A stretch of 64,000 bases of DNA from Flavisolibacter ginsengisoli DSM 18119 (lineage in GTDB: Bacteria > Bacteroidota > Bacteroidia > Chitinophagales > Chitinophagaceae): the NCBI RefSeq assembly GCF_900129295.1, contig NZ_FQUU01000005.1, positions 124,001 through 188,000 on the forward strand. The letters are read 5' to 3'. The notes beneath the pieces are model-generated. The model worked only from the letters and a program-made list of their open reading frames with translations. It was not told the origin of the DNA and did not search any database. A program made the translations under genes and the position numbers. This document shows, in pieces, positions 42,393-51,878 of this stretch (position 1 is its first letter; each line of letters starts with the position of its first letter).

Positions 42393-43328
42393 ATGGGTCA
42401 TTCGGATCAGTTAGCAAACAACGGGAAACATAATAAGTTGAAAGATTATCTTCAACTTACCAAGCCATCACTAAATATTATGGTGGTGTTCTCCAGTGTG
42501 GTCTGTTACCTGATGGCACCTAAAGTGGTGGACAATGACTGGCTCATGATCACCTTGTTGTTTATCGGAGGCTTTTTGGTCACCGGTAGCGCCAATGCCA
42601 TTAACCAGGCAGTGGAAAAAGATACTGATGCCATGATGAAGCGTACCTCCAAAAGACCTGTCGCTGCTGGTCGTATGCCTGTTTCTGAGGCATGGATTTT
42701 TGCAGTTGTAACAGGAGTGGTTGGATGCTTTATCCTGGGTTACTTTTTTAATCCACTGAGTGCCGGATTAGCAGCCTTCAGTCTTTTTTTATATGCGTTT
42801 ATATATACGCCATTAAAAAAAGTGAATGCCGTAGCAGTGTTAATTGGGGCATTTCCCGGTGCATTACCTTGCCTGATTGGATGGGCTGCTGGTAATGATT
42901 CGGTCTTTGAAAATGGACATGGCTGGAAAGATTATGGTGGATGGGCCTTGTTTGGGCTACAGTTTCTGTGGCAGTTCCCGCACTTCTGGGCTATAGCCTG
43001 GATAGCGCATAAGGACTACACTACGGCAGGCTTTAAATTATTGCCTGCAGAAAAGGGACCAACAAAGTTCACAGCATTGCAAACCATTATCTATGCGCTG
43101 CTATTGATTCCAGTTAGCATATTGCCCTATATCCTTGGACTAACTAGCTTCCAGGGGACAAAAGGTATAATTTGCCTGGCATTGGTAGTGATTTCAGATT
43201 TGTTCCTGGTATGGCAATGTGTAAGGCTTTACAATGAAATGGAAGCCAAAGCAGCCAGGAGAGTAATGTTCAGCAGCTATATTTACCTGCCGATAGTGTT
43301 ACTGGCACTATTGGCTGCCAAATATTAA
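42393..43328 (+). CDS. ctaB: Protoheme IX farnesyltransferase (heme O synthase)
   Basis: The 311-aa polytopic prenyltransferase has the first Asp-rich motif in NAINQAVEKDTDAMMKRTSK (about 67-86) followed by RPVAAGRMP, the second region YTPLKKVNAVAVLIGAFPGA and the later FPHFWAIAWIAHKDYTTAGF. It adds a farnesyl chain to heme b, making heme O for the oxidase encoded around it. It is also known as cyoE. The gap from coxA is 120 bp. Confidence 0.95.
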   Translation: MGHSDQLANNGKHNKLKDYLQLTKPSLNIMVVFSSVVCYLMAPKVVDNDWLMITLLFIGGFLVTGSANAINQAVEKDTDAMMKRTSKRPVAAGRMPVSEAWIFAVVTGVVGCFILGYFFNPLSAGLAAFSLFLYAFIYTPLKKVNAVAVLIGAFPGALPCLIGWAAGNDSVFENGHGWKDYGGWALFGLQFLWQFPHFWAIAWIAHKDYTTAGFKLLPAEKGPTKFTALQTIIYALLLIPVSILPYILGLTSFQGTKGIICLALVVISDLFLVWQCVRLYNEMEAKAARRVMFSSYIYLPIVLLALLAAKY

Positions 43329-43404
43329 AACGAATGAAAGTAATAAAATCGATTACCCGGGGCTTACATTCGTATCATTCATCAAACCTGTGTGATCAGT
43401 GACT

Positions 43405-43974
43405 ATGGATATAGTGAGCGCACAACAAGACAATAAGGTCCATCCGCACAAATTCATTTTGTGGGTTGCAATTGCCAGCATTATAATGATGTTTGCAGGG
43501 CTGACCAGTGCTTATATAGTTAAAAGTGGCCAGGCAAACTGGCAGGATGTAAGGTTGCCAAATACCTTCTGGTATTCAACTGCTGTTCTTCTGATCAGTA
43601 GTCTTACCATCCAGGTGGCTTACCGTGCTATTAAGCAAAGGGAAATGACCCAATACCGTTCCTTGCTGATTGTGACGCTTGTACTTGGAATTGCCTTCGT
43701 TGTTTTGCAGGGTATAGGATTCAGTTGGTTATGGGCGCATGGAGTTCATTTTGATGGAGCGGGCGCAGGACAGTTCTTATATATTTTATTTGGCTTGCAT
43801 GCCCTTCATGTAGTAGGTGGCATCATTGCTTTGATCATCATTATATTGAAACAATATACTGGCAAAACAAGAAGCTATAATACAGTACAGGCAGAAGTGA
43901 TGAGCACTTACTGGCATTTTGTAGATTTCCTGTGGTTGTATTTATTGGTGTTCTTTGTTTGGATCGGGAAATAG
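43405..43974 (+). CDS. Cytochrome c oxidase subunit III family protein, short form
   Basis: A 189-aa protein with five membrane segments and subunit III features: HKFILWVAIASIIMMFAGLT, WSTAVLL-type helix with YR, FLYILFGLHALHVVGG (about 130-145) and the terminal YWHFVDFLWLYLL. ATG 43405 is the likely start; GTG at 43399 lies two codons upstream. It is shorter than classical subunit III, which has seven helices, and is one of two such genes here. Confidence 0.9.
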   Translation: MDIVSAQQDNKVHPHKFILWVAIASIIMMFAGLTSAYIVKSGQANWQDVRLPNTFWYSTAVLLISSLTIQVAYRAIKQREMTQYRSLLIVTLVLGIAFVVLQGIGFSWLWAHGVHFDGAGAGQFLYILFGLHALHVVGGIIALIIIILKQYTGKTRSYNTVQAEVMSTYWHFVDFLWLYLLVFFVWIGK

Positions 43975-43982
43975 AGTTTGAA

Positions 43983-44012
43983 CCAGGCTCTTAATTCGGT
44001 TAAAAAGCCTGG
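43983..44012 (+). other. Intra-operon hairpin between the two subunit III genes
   Basis: CCAGGCT (43983-43989) pairs with AGCCTGG (44006-44012), with a TTAA/TTAA inner pairing. No T-run follows. The 143-bp gap otherwise shows no gene. Confidence 0.45.
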
Positions 44013-44117
44013 AAAACAGGGGTTTGTTGAATTGAATTCCTGGATTGGATATATTAAATGAAGTGAAGGTTATGGTTCAGGGAACTATTACCGGTTATTA
44101 AAAACTTGAAATTGAAT

Positions 44118-44990
44118 ATGGCAACAACTGCTGCGGCAACAAAAACAAATTGGTGGAATGGAGGTAAAAGCCCATTCAATGTAGAGTATGGTAAACTGAT
44201 GATGTGGTATTTCCTGATGAGTGATGCCTTCACCTTTGGAGCATTTCTTATCTCATATGGCACCATCCGCTTTTCACAAAACGTGTGGGCAGACCCTAAC
44301 GTAGTATTCAATGCATTTCCCGGCGCCGGACATACCAACCTGCCTCTTGCCTTTGTGAGCGTTATGACCTTTATATTGATCATCAGCTCCGTTACCATGG
44401 TGCTGGCAGTTCATGCAGGTCATAACAATGATAAGAAAGGTGTTATGAAGTGGCTGGCATGGACAATTGTTGGAGGGTTAGCCTTCCTTGGTTGCCAGGC
44501 ATGGGAATGGCATCACCTGATCACTGGTGAACATGTTGTCCTGATGGACAATCACCTGGATGTGATCGGGCAAACTACCAGGGTAAATCCATGGGGCCAA
44601 ATGGTGAATCCGGCCACAGTAATGAACGCCCTGCAAAATACGCCGCATGATGCGCTGGTGAAGATCGTTGGATCACACCATCATGAAATGACGGAAGTGC
44701 AACTGGCAGCCCTTTCAGACAGCCAGTTAAAAGGCATGATTGATACTGCTGAATTACATGTAAGGGAAACAGGACCTGTTGCTTTCGGGGGATTCTTCTA
44801 TGGCATTACAGGATTTCATGGTTTCCATGTATTTTCTGGTGTCATCATTAATATAATAATGTTGGTTATGACCAGTAAAGATGTATTTACCAATAAAGGT
44901 CATTACCTGATGATAGAAAAAGCAGGTCTTTACTGGCACTTTGTAGACCTGGTATGGGTATTTGTATTCCTTTGTTTTTATCTAATCTAA
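44118..44990 (+). CDS. Cytochrome c oxidase subunit III family protein, long form
   Basis: A 290-aa membrane protein with the subunit III ending GLYWHFVDLVWVFVFLCFY and, before it, FFYGITGFHGFHVFSGV. Between residues about 145 and 215 it has a long soluble loop with HHHEMTEVQ, not present in the short paralogue. ATG 44118 was chosen; a TTG at 44106 also keeps the frame. It probably holds the lipid-binding site of the oxidase. Confidence 0.9.
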   Translation: MATTAAATKTNWWNGGKSPFNVEYGKLMMWYFLMSDAFTFGAFLISYGTIRFSQNVWADPNVVFNAFPGAGHTNLPLAFVSVMTFILIISSVTMVLAVHAGHNNDKKGVMKWLAWTIVGGLAFLGCQAWEWHHLITGEHVVLMDNHLDVIGQTTRVNPWGQMVNPATVMNALQNTPHDALVKIVGSHHHEMTEVQLAALSDSQLKGMIDTAELHVRETGPVAFGGFFYGITGFHGFHVFSGVIINIIMLVMTSKDVFTNKGHYLMIEKAGLYWHFVDLVWVFVFLCFYLI

Positions 44991-45004
44991 ATTGAAGAAT
45001 TATT

Positions 45005-45454
45005 ATGGAGCATCAAAATATATCATCAGAGATCACCTACCAGCATCATATTGAGGATACCGAATTTAAAAAACGGATCCGCAAAACAACTATCCTGCTT
45101 TCTGTCATCACAATGATAGAATTGGCCATAGGGTTAACTATATATACCATGCATAAAGGTGAACACCCAAGTGCTTTATTAGTACTAATGTTCAAAGGCA
45201 TGGTATGTATCCTCACCCTGGCAAAAGCTTACTATATTGTTAGTGTGTTTATGCACCTGGGCGATGAGATCAGGAACATGATCATGACCGTAGTAGTCCC
45301 ACTTATGTTATTTGTATGGTTCATTGCTGCCTTCCTTTGGGATGGTAATGCTTTCAGAACAAGCCGTAACCGGTATGATAAGTTTAAGATGGAGAAGACT
45401 ATGCAGCATCCAATAAAGCAGGGAGATACTACCCAACATGGTTTTGGCGGTTAA
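45005..45454 (+). CDS. Cytochrome c oxidase subunit IV-type small membrane protein
   Basis: A 149-aa protein with three membrane helices (about 30-48, 58-80 and 95-115): ITMIELAIGLTIYTM, AKAYYIVSVFMHLGDE and the final FIAAFLWDG. This matches the small bacterial subunit IV (CoxD/CyoD-like) family. It is the last gene before the terminator. Confidence 0.88.
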   Translation: MEHQNISSEITYQHHIEDTEFKKRIRKTTILLSVITMIELAIGLTIYTMHKGEHPSALLVLMFKGMVCILTLAKAYYIVSVFMHLGDEIRNMIMTVVVPLMLFVWFIAAFLWDGNAFRTSRNRYDKFKMEKTMQHPIKQGDTTQHGFGG

Positions 45455-45479
45455 TGTCCTGTTATAATGAAATGTACTT

Positions 45480-45517
45480 ACCACCGTCATCATAATTTTG
45501 TGACGGTGGTTTTTTTT
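45480..45517 (+). terminator. Strong terminator closing the act-cox operon
   Basis: ACCACCGTCA (45480-45489) and TGACGGTGGT (45501-45510) form a 10-bp stem, followed by TTTTTTT. Confidence 0.92.
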
Positions 45518-45591
45518 ATCACAGAACTATAGATTATTGTACCAAGCCATAACAGGTAATCATTCCTTTCTTCTGTGAAACCTGGTGTTTT

Positions 45592-46398
45592 ATGAACAAA
45601 AAAGCGATCTACGGGATCTTATTGACGGTGTTACTTCCTTTGATAGGTTATATCTATTTGAAAAATGCCACTGAATCAGCAGCTCCCATGCCCCGGCATT
45701 TTATTCCAGATTCCGTGGTTACCCGAACAAAAAACGGCAAAGAATACAACGATACCATCTGGCATAAGATACCCGACTTTAGTTTCACCAACCAGTTAGG
45801 GCAAAAGGTTTCCTGGTCAGACATGGAAGGGAAAATAGTGGTGGCAGACTTCTTTTTTACGCATTGCCCTACCATTTGTCCTGGCATGACCAACAATATG
45901 AAATCATTGCAAAATGGTATCAAGAACACTGAAATGGTAGGCAATACAAAGGCCGACTTCATTCAATTCCTTTCCTTCAGCATAGACCCTGAACGTGACA
46001 GCGTGGAGAGACTAAAGAAATGGGCCGACCGTTTCCAGATTGATCCCCAGAACTGGTGGCTACTTACCGGCGACAGGAAACAGATTTACGACATGTCCAT
46101 CAATGATATGAAGTTACTGGCACAGGATGGAGGGCCTGTGGATTCCAACTTCCTGCATACAGACTTTTTTGTATTGATTGATAAAAACCGCAATATCCGG
46201 GGCTATTACCATGGTCTTGATACAAATGCTTTATCACAGCTTTCGGAAGACATCGTTTTGCTGTCCATGGAAAGAGACAGGAAGGCTAAGTCGTTCTTTT
46301 CAGGGAAACTGGAATTGATAGCGATCATTTTTATGATAGCAGGTATAGGCCTGGTAGTTTTAATGCAGCTGCTTAAAAAAGAGAACAAAAGACTATGA
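45592..46398 (+). CDS. SCO1/SenC-type copper chaperone
   Basis: The 268-aa protein has a single N-terminal membrane segment (about 5-22), the copper-binding CxxxC in THCPTICPGM (C92, C96) and the distant His in NFLHTDFFVLIDKN (about 187). A second hydrophobic helix near the end (about 243-262) is additional to the classical SCO layout. SCO proteins deliver copper to CuA in subunit II. It overlaps the DUF420 gene by 4 bp (ATGA). Confidence 0.92.
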   Translation: MNKKAIYGILLTVLLPLIGYIYLKNATESAAPMPRHFIPDSVVTRTKNGKEYNDTIWHKIPDFSFTNQLGQKVSWSDMEGKIVVADFFFTHCPTICPGMTNNMKSLQNGIKNTEMVGNTKADFIQFLSFSIDPERDSVERLKKWADRFQIDPQNWWLLTGDRKQIYDMSINDMKLLAQDGGPVDSNFLHTDFFVLIDKNRNIRGYYHGLDTNALSQLSEDIVLLSMERDRKAKSFFSGKLELIAIIFMIAGIGLVVLMQLLKKENKRL

Positions 46399-46973
46399 AT
46401 ATCGGATTAGTCAAAAATGACCGCAATGCCAGGATATGGATATACAGCTTTTCAGTAATTGTATTCCTGGCAGTTACCGTATTAGAAAGGGTAACCATCA
46501 ACGTGGACCTTGGATTTGATCCGCATGTATTAGCATTGATCAATGCAGTGATCAATACCACAGTTTCCATTTTACTGGTGGCAGGATTGATAGCAGCAAA
46601 GAGCAGGAAGCTAACGCTCCATAAGAACATCATGCTCACCGCTATTGGGCTTTCAGTTATATTTCTTGTCACGTATATCCTTCATCACCTGTTTGCAGGT
46701 TCTACTTTGTATGGCGATCTTGACAAGAACGGCCTTGTAGATGCGTCTGAAAAAGCCATTGCAGGTAGTATGCGTTATCTCTATTTCTTTTTATTGGGTA
46801 CACATATCCTGCTGGCAGGTATTTCACTCCCTTTCATATTATTTACTGCTTACCGTGCCCTGATCAATGAAAATGACCGACACCGTAAGATCGCTAAGAT
46901 CACCTGGCCATTGTGGTTCTATGTAGCCGTGACAGGGCCTATTGTGTACCTGATGATCAGTAAGTATTATTGA
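46395..46973 (+). CDS. DUF420 oxidase-assembly-type membrane protein with EF-hand-like loop
   Basis: A 192-aa membrane protein of the DUF420 family with conserved His residues at 75, 97-98, 137 and 163 and five hydrophobic segments. DUF420 proteins sit next to oxidase genes and the B. subtilis relative is a CtaM-type assembly factor. Unusual here is DLDKNGLVDASE (108-119), which fits a canonical EF-hand calcium loop (D1, D3, N5, G6, D9, E12), between two membrane helices. Translation is coupled to the SCO gene. The last 7 bp overlap the convergent PPC-domain gene. Confidence 0.88.
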   Translation: MNIGLVKNDRNARIWIYSFSVIVFLAVTVLERVTINVDLGFDPHVLALINAVINTTVSILLVAGLIAAKSRKLTLHKNIMLTAIGLSVIFLVTYILHHLFAGSTLYGDLDKNGLVDASEKAIAGSMRYLYFFLLGTHILLAGISLPFILFTAYRALINENDRHRKIAKITWPLWFYVAVTGPIVYLMISKYY

Positions 46974-47425
46974 TCTTTCTTTTTGATCTGCAGTTCTTCC
47001 CATGGCGTAGTGCCATCTTTTTCCCTGGTAAAGATGTATTCATCCGATTGCTGCAGGATGATTTCTGCAGTAGTGTAGACTTTATTGCTGTCCAATAAGT
47101 GACCTCCTATAGTTTTACCTGTGCTATCGCTGATGCTTATGTGCATATGTGAACCATTGACAGAAACAGTTCCGGTAAGACTGACGATCTCAAAATGGCC
47201 CTGTCCCTTGCTGGCACCCTGCTGGTTGGCAAAGCGAATACTGTAATCTGTAAGGCTGCCGGCACAACTAACGATCCATCCAGCCTTAATGTCATTAGCT
47301 TTTACAAAAGATTCGATCCCTTTTCTCAGGTCTTCACCCGGTTTTAACCTTAATGCAAATGTTTTGGTCATATTGTGCTGACACGAGGTAAATAGAAATA
47401 CAAAGACAAACAATAGTTTATTCAC
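46967..47425 (-). CDS. PPC/DUF296 domain lipoprotein
   Basis: A 152-aa protein with a lipoprotein signal (FTSCQ, Cys 15; GTG start at 47425) and a PPC/DUF296 domain (about 22-145): the first strand KTFALRLKPGEDLRKGIESF, the His pair GSHMHISIS and GGHLL. PPC domains trimerise and bind metal or nucleotide; a lipid-anchored version is outside the usual DNA-binding role. Internal ATG (residue 19) would give a cytoplasmic form without the lipobox. Confidence 0.8.
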   Translation of the reverse strand: MNKLLFVFVFLFTSCQHNMTKTFALRLKPGEDLRKGIESFVKANDIKAGWIVSCAGSLTDYSIRFANQQGASKGQGHFEIVSLTGTVSVNGSHMHISISDSTGKTIGGHLLDSNKVYTTAEIILQQSDEYIFTREKDGTTPWEELQIKKKDQ

Positions 47426-47574
47426 CCCGTGAAAATACTATAATACGTTACAGTGTTCGTGTAATCCTGTATTCTTTACTTTAAGTTTAAATATTATCTT
47501 GTCAAATAAATTAATAATTTAAATATGCCTTATAGCTATTATAAAAATATTCAAATGCTCCTTGGTTGCAGTGT

Positions 47575-48102
47575 ATGACAGATACGGTTCAAATAAAATA
47601 CAATAAAGGGTTTGCTTACATTACAATAATTGGACTACTTGGGTTGCTAATTGTTACAAGTTTAATTGAGGTTAAAGATAAACGTGGGATTCTTTTTGGA
47701 GACGCATGGATCATACTCCTTTTGCTATACTGTTTTTATAAAATATTTCTTCCAATGCTTAATGGGCGGGTAGCAATGGAATTAACAGACACAGGCATTT
47801 ATGACTACATAAGTAAACAGAAAGCTACTTGGGAAAATATAACTGAAATAAGAAAAGTAAGTTTTGGCAAAGGCTCAGTCGGAATTGCAATTGTAATTGC
47901 AGATACAAGAGAATTTATAAATGACAAAAGGTTTGTTCGCAAGCTTCTTTGTTATTACAACAATTTTTTTTACAATACCCCGTTCATTATCCCAATGCAA
48001 TTTTTAGCTGGTAGTGACAATGAAATTATTGAAGTGGTGCAAAATTATTTTGAATGCAGAAAGCTATCAACCAACATTGCTAATTCTACTAGGTTAGCTT
48101 AA
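47575..48102 (+). CDS. Membrane-anchored PH-like protein (STM3941-like)
   Basis: The protein (175 aa from ATG 47575; the TTG at 47566 is unlikely) has two membrane segments (about 14-32 and 42-60), then a soluble part with ELTDTGIYDYISKQKATWENI, resembling the YcxB/STM3941-type bacterial PH-like family in the strand-turn W-x-x-I pattern. No function known. The sequence is AT-rich and differs from its neighbours, suggesting a later arrival. The next 248 bp carry no gene. Confidence 0.6.
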   Translation: MTDTVQIKYNKGFAYITIIGLLGLLIVTSLIEVKDKRGILFGDAWIILLLLYCFYKIFLPMLNGRVAMELTDTGIYDYISKQKATWENITEIRKVSFGKGSVGIAIVIADTREFINDKRFVRKLLCYYNNFFYNTPFIIPMQFLAGSDNEIIEVVQNYFECRKLSTNIANSTRLA

Positions 48103-48350
48103 ATGATGATCCAGGCATAATCAATGTGTTCCTTATTCTTACATCAGCTCTCTGGTTAATGGATCATTAATCATATCATTAAGTTAAAAAGCCAACATCT
48201 TTGAGATTGGGATTTTAGCTAATTAATGCACGCAAGTTCATCTAATCAATACATATAAATGTAATGTTCTTAAGCTATCAGCAACAAACAGATATTGCTT
48301 CCCAAGTAAATAGGTAGTAATTTGCCATTCGCAAAACACCACCAATACTT

Positions 48351-51300
48351 ATGAAAAAGGTCTTGAAATATACAGGCATCGGTTTGCTTTCCCTGCTTGT
48401 TTTAGCCTTCACACTGCCGTTACTTTTCAAAGGAAAGATCGTAAGTGCGGTCAAATACGGAATTAATAAGAATATAGAGGCCAAGGTTGACTTTAAGGAT
48501 GTAAGCCTTTCACTTTTCCGTCATTTCCCCCAACTCTCTGTCAGTTTGGAAAATATTGCAGTTACCGGTCTCGGAGAATTTGCTAAGGATACCCTTGTAA
48601 GTGCGCCCTCGATAGATGCATCCATGAACATCATAAGTTTATTTACGGGTAAGGATATAAAGATAAAAGGTGTTTATTTCAATGAGCCAAGGATCCATGC
48701 GCTTGTGAATAAGGATGGAAAGGCCAACTGGGAAATAACCAAAGCCGATACTTCGACATCTGCATCCGAACCTTCTGCTTTCAGGGTGCAGCTGGAAAAA
48801 TATGCCATTAAAAATGGCTATGTGTATTATAGGGATGAAAGTAGCGATATGACCGCCGAGATCACAGGGCTGGATCATGAAGGAAAGGGAAACCTTGACC
48901 AGGACCTTTTCAAACTAACCACCTCCACCAATGCAGGCATGGCCAGCTTTAGCTATGCCAATGTTCCCTATCTGGTGAAAGCAAAGACTGGCATTGATGC
49001 GGACTTTGAGATCGACAACAAAAAAAGTCGTTACTCTTTTTCGAATGCATCCATCATGGTCAATGACCTGAAGCTGGTGGCTGATGGATTTATGCAACTG
49101 GATAATGACAGCACCTATTCCATGGATATTAAATTTGATGCGCCTTCCAATGAGTTCAAGACCATCCTTTCGCTTATACCAGCCATCTACCAGAATGATT
49201 TCGCCAAATTAAAGACAAGTGGCACGGCGGGATTCAAAGGTTTTGTAAAAGGTGTGTACAGCCCAACGCAGATACCATCATATGATGTCAACCTGGACAT
49301 TAAAGATGGCTTTTTCCAATACCCCGACCTGCCACAACCAGTAAAGAATGTGCAGGTCTCAGCCCATATATCCAATCCTGATGGTATTACCGATCATACT
49401 GTAATAGACATTTCTAAAGCCCACCTTGAAATGGGCACTGAGCCCTTTGATTTCAGGCTATTGGTAAAAAATCCAGAAACCAGCCGGTATGTAGATGGTG
49501 CTCTAAAAGGAAAGATCAACCTGGCCGATTTTACAAAGATTGTCAAGCTTGATGCCGGTACTAAATTATCCGGATCACTGTCGGCCGATGCATTTGCCAG
49601 GGGCAATGTTGGCAACCTGCAACAGATAGATAAAACTTTCGAAGCCGGTGGATTCATCACCATCAGCAACCTGTATTATGCATCCCATGACTTTGTTCAT
49701 CCGATACAAAATGGCAATTTCAAAATAGAGTTGGATAATAAAGGCGGCATAGCCGATGCTACTACCATCAATATAACCTCGGGTCATTTGGAAGTAGCCA
49801 ATGACCCTATTGACTTTTCATTAAAGATCAGCAAGCCTGTTACGGCGGTTGATTTTTCAGGTACTGCGAAAGGACACATAACGCTGGATCATATTAACCA
49901 GTTTGTATCCCTCCAACCCGGAACTGCCATCAAGGGATTGATGGATATGGACCTGAGTTTTAGCGGTAGCAAGGCAGCTATTGATAAAAAAAATTATGAA
50001 CAGATCAACACTGCCGGCAGCATCAATGTCTCTAATGTAAACTATACCAGCAAGGAATATCCTGCAGGGTTGCAGGTACAAAACGCCGTGCTGGTGTTCA
50101 GCCCCCAGCATGCTTCGCTGCAAAACTTTTCCGGCAGGTTTATGAATACCAACCTTACTGCCAATGGTATGCTGGATAATATGATCGTGTATGCTATGCA
50201 TAAAGGCGAATTGGGTGGGACCCTGAACCTGCAGGCTGATGGGATCAATTTGAATGACTGGATGGGCACAGATACTTCTACCTCAACTGCTACATCTTTA
50301 TCTGCCCCCTTCCAGGTTCCGGGCAAAATGAATATTACCGTGAATGCTACAGCGGATGCGGTAAAGTATGACAAGGTCACCTATAACAATGTAAAAGGAG
50401 CTTTGCAGGTTAAGGATGAAACAGTAAAGCTACTAAATGTGCAAACGCAGGCACTGGATGGAACGATCACCTTTAATGGTTCTTACAGCACCAGGAAGCA
50501 CAAGGAAAAACCTGAAATAAGTCTTGACTATAACATCAAAGATGTAGATGTGCAGAAAGCCTTCTTTGCCTACAATACCATTCAGAAGCTGATGCCTGTG
50601 GGCAGGTTCCTGGCGGGTAAACTCAGCTCGCAATTCAGCATGACCGGCAATTTGAAAGGTGATATGTTTCCTGACCTTACCAGCCTTACAGGAAATGGCA
50701 ATTTGTTGTTGATACAAGGTATACTGAGCAAATTTCAACCCCTGGAAAAGCTGGCCAACATGCTGAATATTGATGCATTGAAAGAAATTCCTGTAAAAGA
50801 TATCAAGAGCCATTTCGAATTTGCAAATGGTAAAGTATTGGTGAAGCCATTTACCATCAAAGTGAAAGACATTGACATGGACGTTGGAGGTATGCACGGG
50901 TTTGATCAAAGCCTGGATTATATCATTGCCATGAAGGTGCCAAGAAAATACCTTGGGGCCAATGGAAATGCATTGGTCAACAAACTGGCGGCACAAGCAT
51001 CGGCCAGAGGCATACCAGTAACCCTTTCGGATATCATTGACCTGAATGTGAAGATGCAGGGCAGCATTACCAACCCTGTTATCAAAACGGACCTAAAGCA
51101 GGCCGCAGGCGACGTCACCAAAGAACTGAAACAGCAGGCAACAGCATTTGTAAAGCAAAAGACCGATAGTGCCAGGCAAACCATTAAAGATTCTCTTACT
51201 GCGGTGAAAAAGCAGGTGCTGGAAGATGTGAAGGGAGAAGTGGCCAAACAATTATTAGGAAAAGATTCGGCTAATAAACCTTCCGTGGAAGGCACCAAAC

Positions 51301-51389
51301 AAAAAGCCACGGAAACCCTTAAGAATACCTTCAATGGCTTATTCAAAAAGAAGAAAGCGGCAACAGATACTTCAGGAAAAGGTAATTGA
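48351..51389 (+). CDS. AsmA-like envelope protein
   Basis: The 1012-aa protein starts with a membrane anchor (about 5-28) and then the AsmA N-terminal pattern LFKGKIVSAVKYGINKNIEAKVDFKDVSLSLFRHFP-type (shown in part: NIEAKVDFKDVSLSLF). A long repetitive beta-rich body follows and a C-terminal AsmA_2 region (FQPLEKLANMLNIDALKEIP, about 795-815), ending in a Lys-rich coiled tail. AsmA-like proteins span the periplasm and move lipids or affect outer-membrane assembly. Length is at the upper end of Bacteroidota members. Monocistronic. Confidence 0.9.
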   Translation: MKKVLKYTGIGLLSLLVLAFTLPLLFKGKIVSAVKYGINKNIEAKVDFKDVSLSLFRHFPQLSVSLENIAVTGLGEFAKDTLVSAPSIDASMNIISLFTGKDIKIKGVYFNEPRIHALVNKDGKANWEITKADTSTSASEPSAFRVQLEKYAIKNGYVYYRDESSDMTAEITGLDHEGKGNLDQDLFKLTTSTNAGMASFSYANVPYLVKAKTGIDADFEIDNKKSRYSFSNASIMVNDLKLVADGFMQLDNDSTYSMDIKFDAPSNEFKTILSLIPAIYQNDFAKLKTSGTAGFKGFVKGVYSPTQIPSYDVNLDIKDGFFQYPDLPQPVKNVQVSAHISNPDGITDHTVIDISKAHLEMGTEPFDFRLLVKNPETSRYVDGALKGKINLADFTKIVKLDAGTKLSGSLSADAFARGNVGNLQQIDKTFEAGGFITISNLYYASHDFVHPIQNGNFKIELDNKGGIADATTINITSGHLEVANDPIDFSLKISKPVTAVDFSGTAKGHITLDHINQFVSLQPGTAIKGLMDMDLSFSGSKAAIDKKNYEQINTAGSINVSNVNYTSKEYPAGLQVQNAVLVFSPQHASLQNFSGRFMNTNLTANGMLDNMIVYAMHKGELGGTLNLQADGINLNDWMGTDTSTSTATSLSAPFQVPGKMNITVNATADAVKYDKVTYNNVKGALQVKDETVKLLNVQTQALDGTITFNGSYSTRKHKEKPEISLDYNIKDVDVQKAFFAYNTIQKLMPVGRFLAGKLSSQFSMTGNLKGDMFPDLTSLTGNGNLLLIQGILSKFQPLEKLANMLNIDALKEIPVKDIKSHFEFANGKVLVKPFTIKVKDIDMDVGGMHGFDQSLDYIIAMKVPRKYLGANGNALVNKLAAQASARGIPVTLSDIIDLNVKMQGSITNPVIKTDLKQAAGDVTKELKQQATAFVKQKTDSARQTIKDSLTAVKKQVLEDVKGEVAKQLLGKDSANKPSVEGTKQKATETLKNTFNGLFKKKKAATDTSGKGN

Positions 51390-51428
51390 TGTTAACATGC
51401 ATCATCTTCTATAGAACTGGGATTGGAA

Positions 51429-51824
51429 TTATTCCAGCCCCAGTTCTTTTACAGGGTCCCAAAACTTTTTGGCAAAGTCCACCACTTTATCATCCACTAT
51501 TTGAACACCTTCTTTTTCCAGCAACTCCTGCATCTGATCAGGGTATTCAAAATGCATCTTACCTGTCAATAAACCCTGGCGGTTCACTACCCTGTGTGCC
51601 GGCACCTTGGGCCTTACCCTGTGCGATCCATTCATGGCCCAGCCTACCATACGTGATGAGGAACGGGTACCCAGTGCTGCCGCAATAGCACCATAGGAAG
51701 TGACCCTTCCTTTTGGAATTTCCATTACCACATCAAACACCAGCTCGAAAAAGCTTTCATCTTTTTTACCCGATGGCGTAACGGTTTTTAATTTCTCACG
51801 GAGGGGTATATTCTTGGACGGCAT
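51429..51824 (-). CDS. Alkyltransferase-like protein (ATL; MGMT fold without catalytic Cys)
   Basis: A 131-aa member of the MGMT/ogt C-terminal family: YGAIAAALGTRSSSRMVGWA (about 45-64, DNA-binding helix-turn-helix) and the active-site position VPAHRVVN, with Ala 76 where methyltransferases have Cys (PCHR). ATL proteins bind O6-alkylguanine in DNA and pass the lesion to nucleotide excision repair. The loss of Cys shows it cannot transfer alkyl groups itself. Confidence 0.88.
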   Translation of the reverse strand: MPSKNIPLREKLKTVTPSGKKDESFFELVFDVVMEIPKGRVTSYGAIAAALGTRSSSRMVGWAMNGSHRVRPKVPAHRVVNRQGLLTGKMHFEYPDQMQELLEKEGVQIVDDKVVDFAKKFWDPVKELGLE

Positions 51825-51878
51825 ACCGTTGATTTAGATGGTTAAATTGATTACATTGATTACGCTATTTTAATAAAG

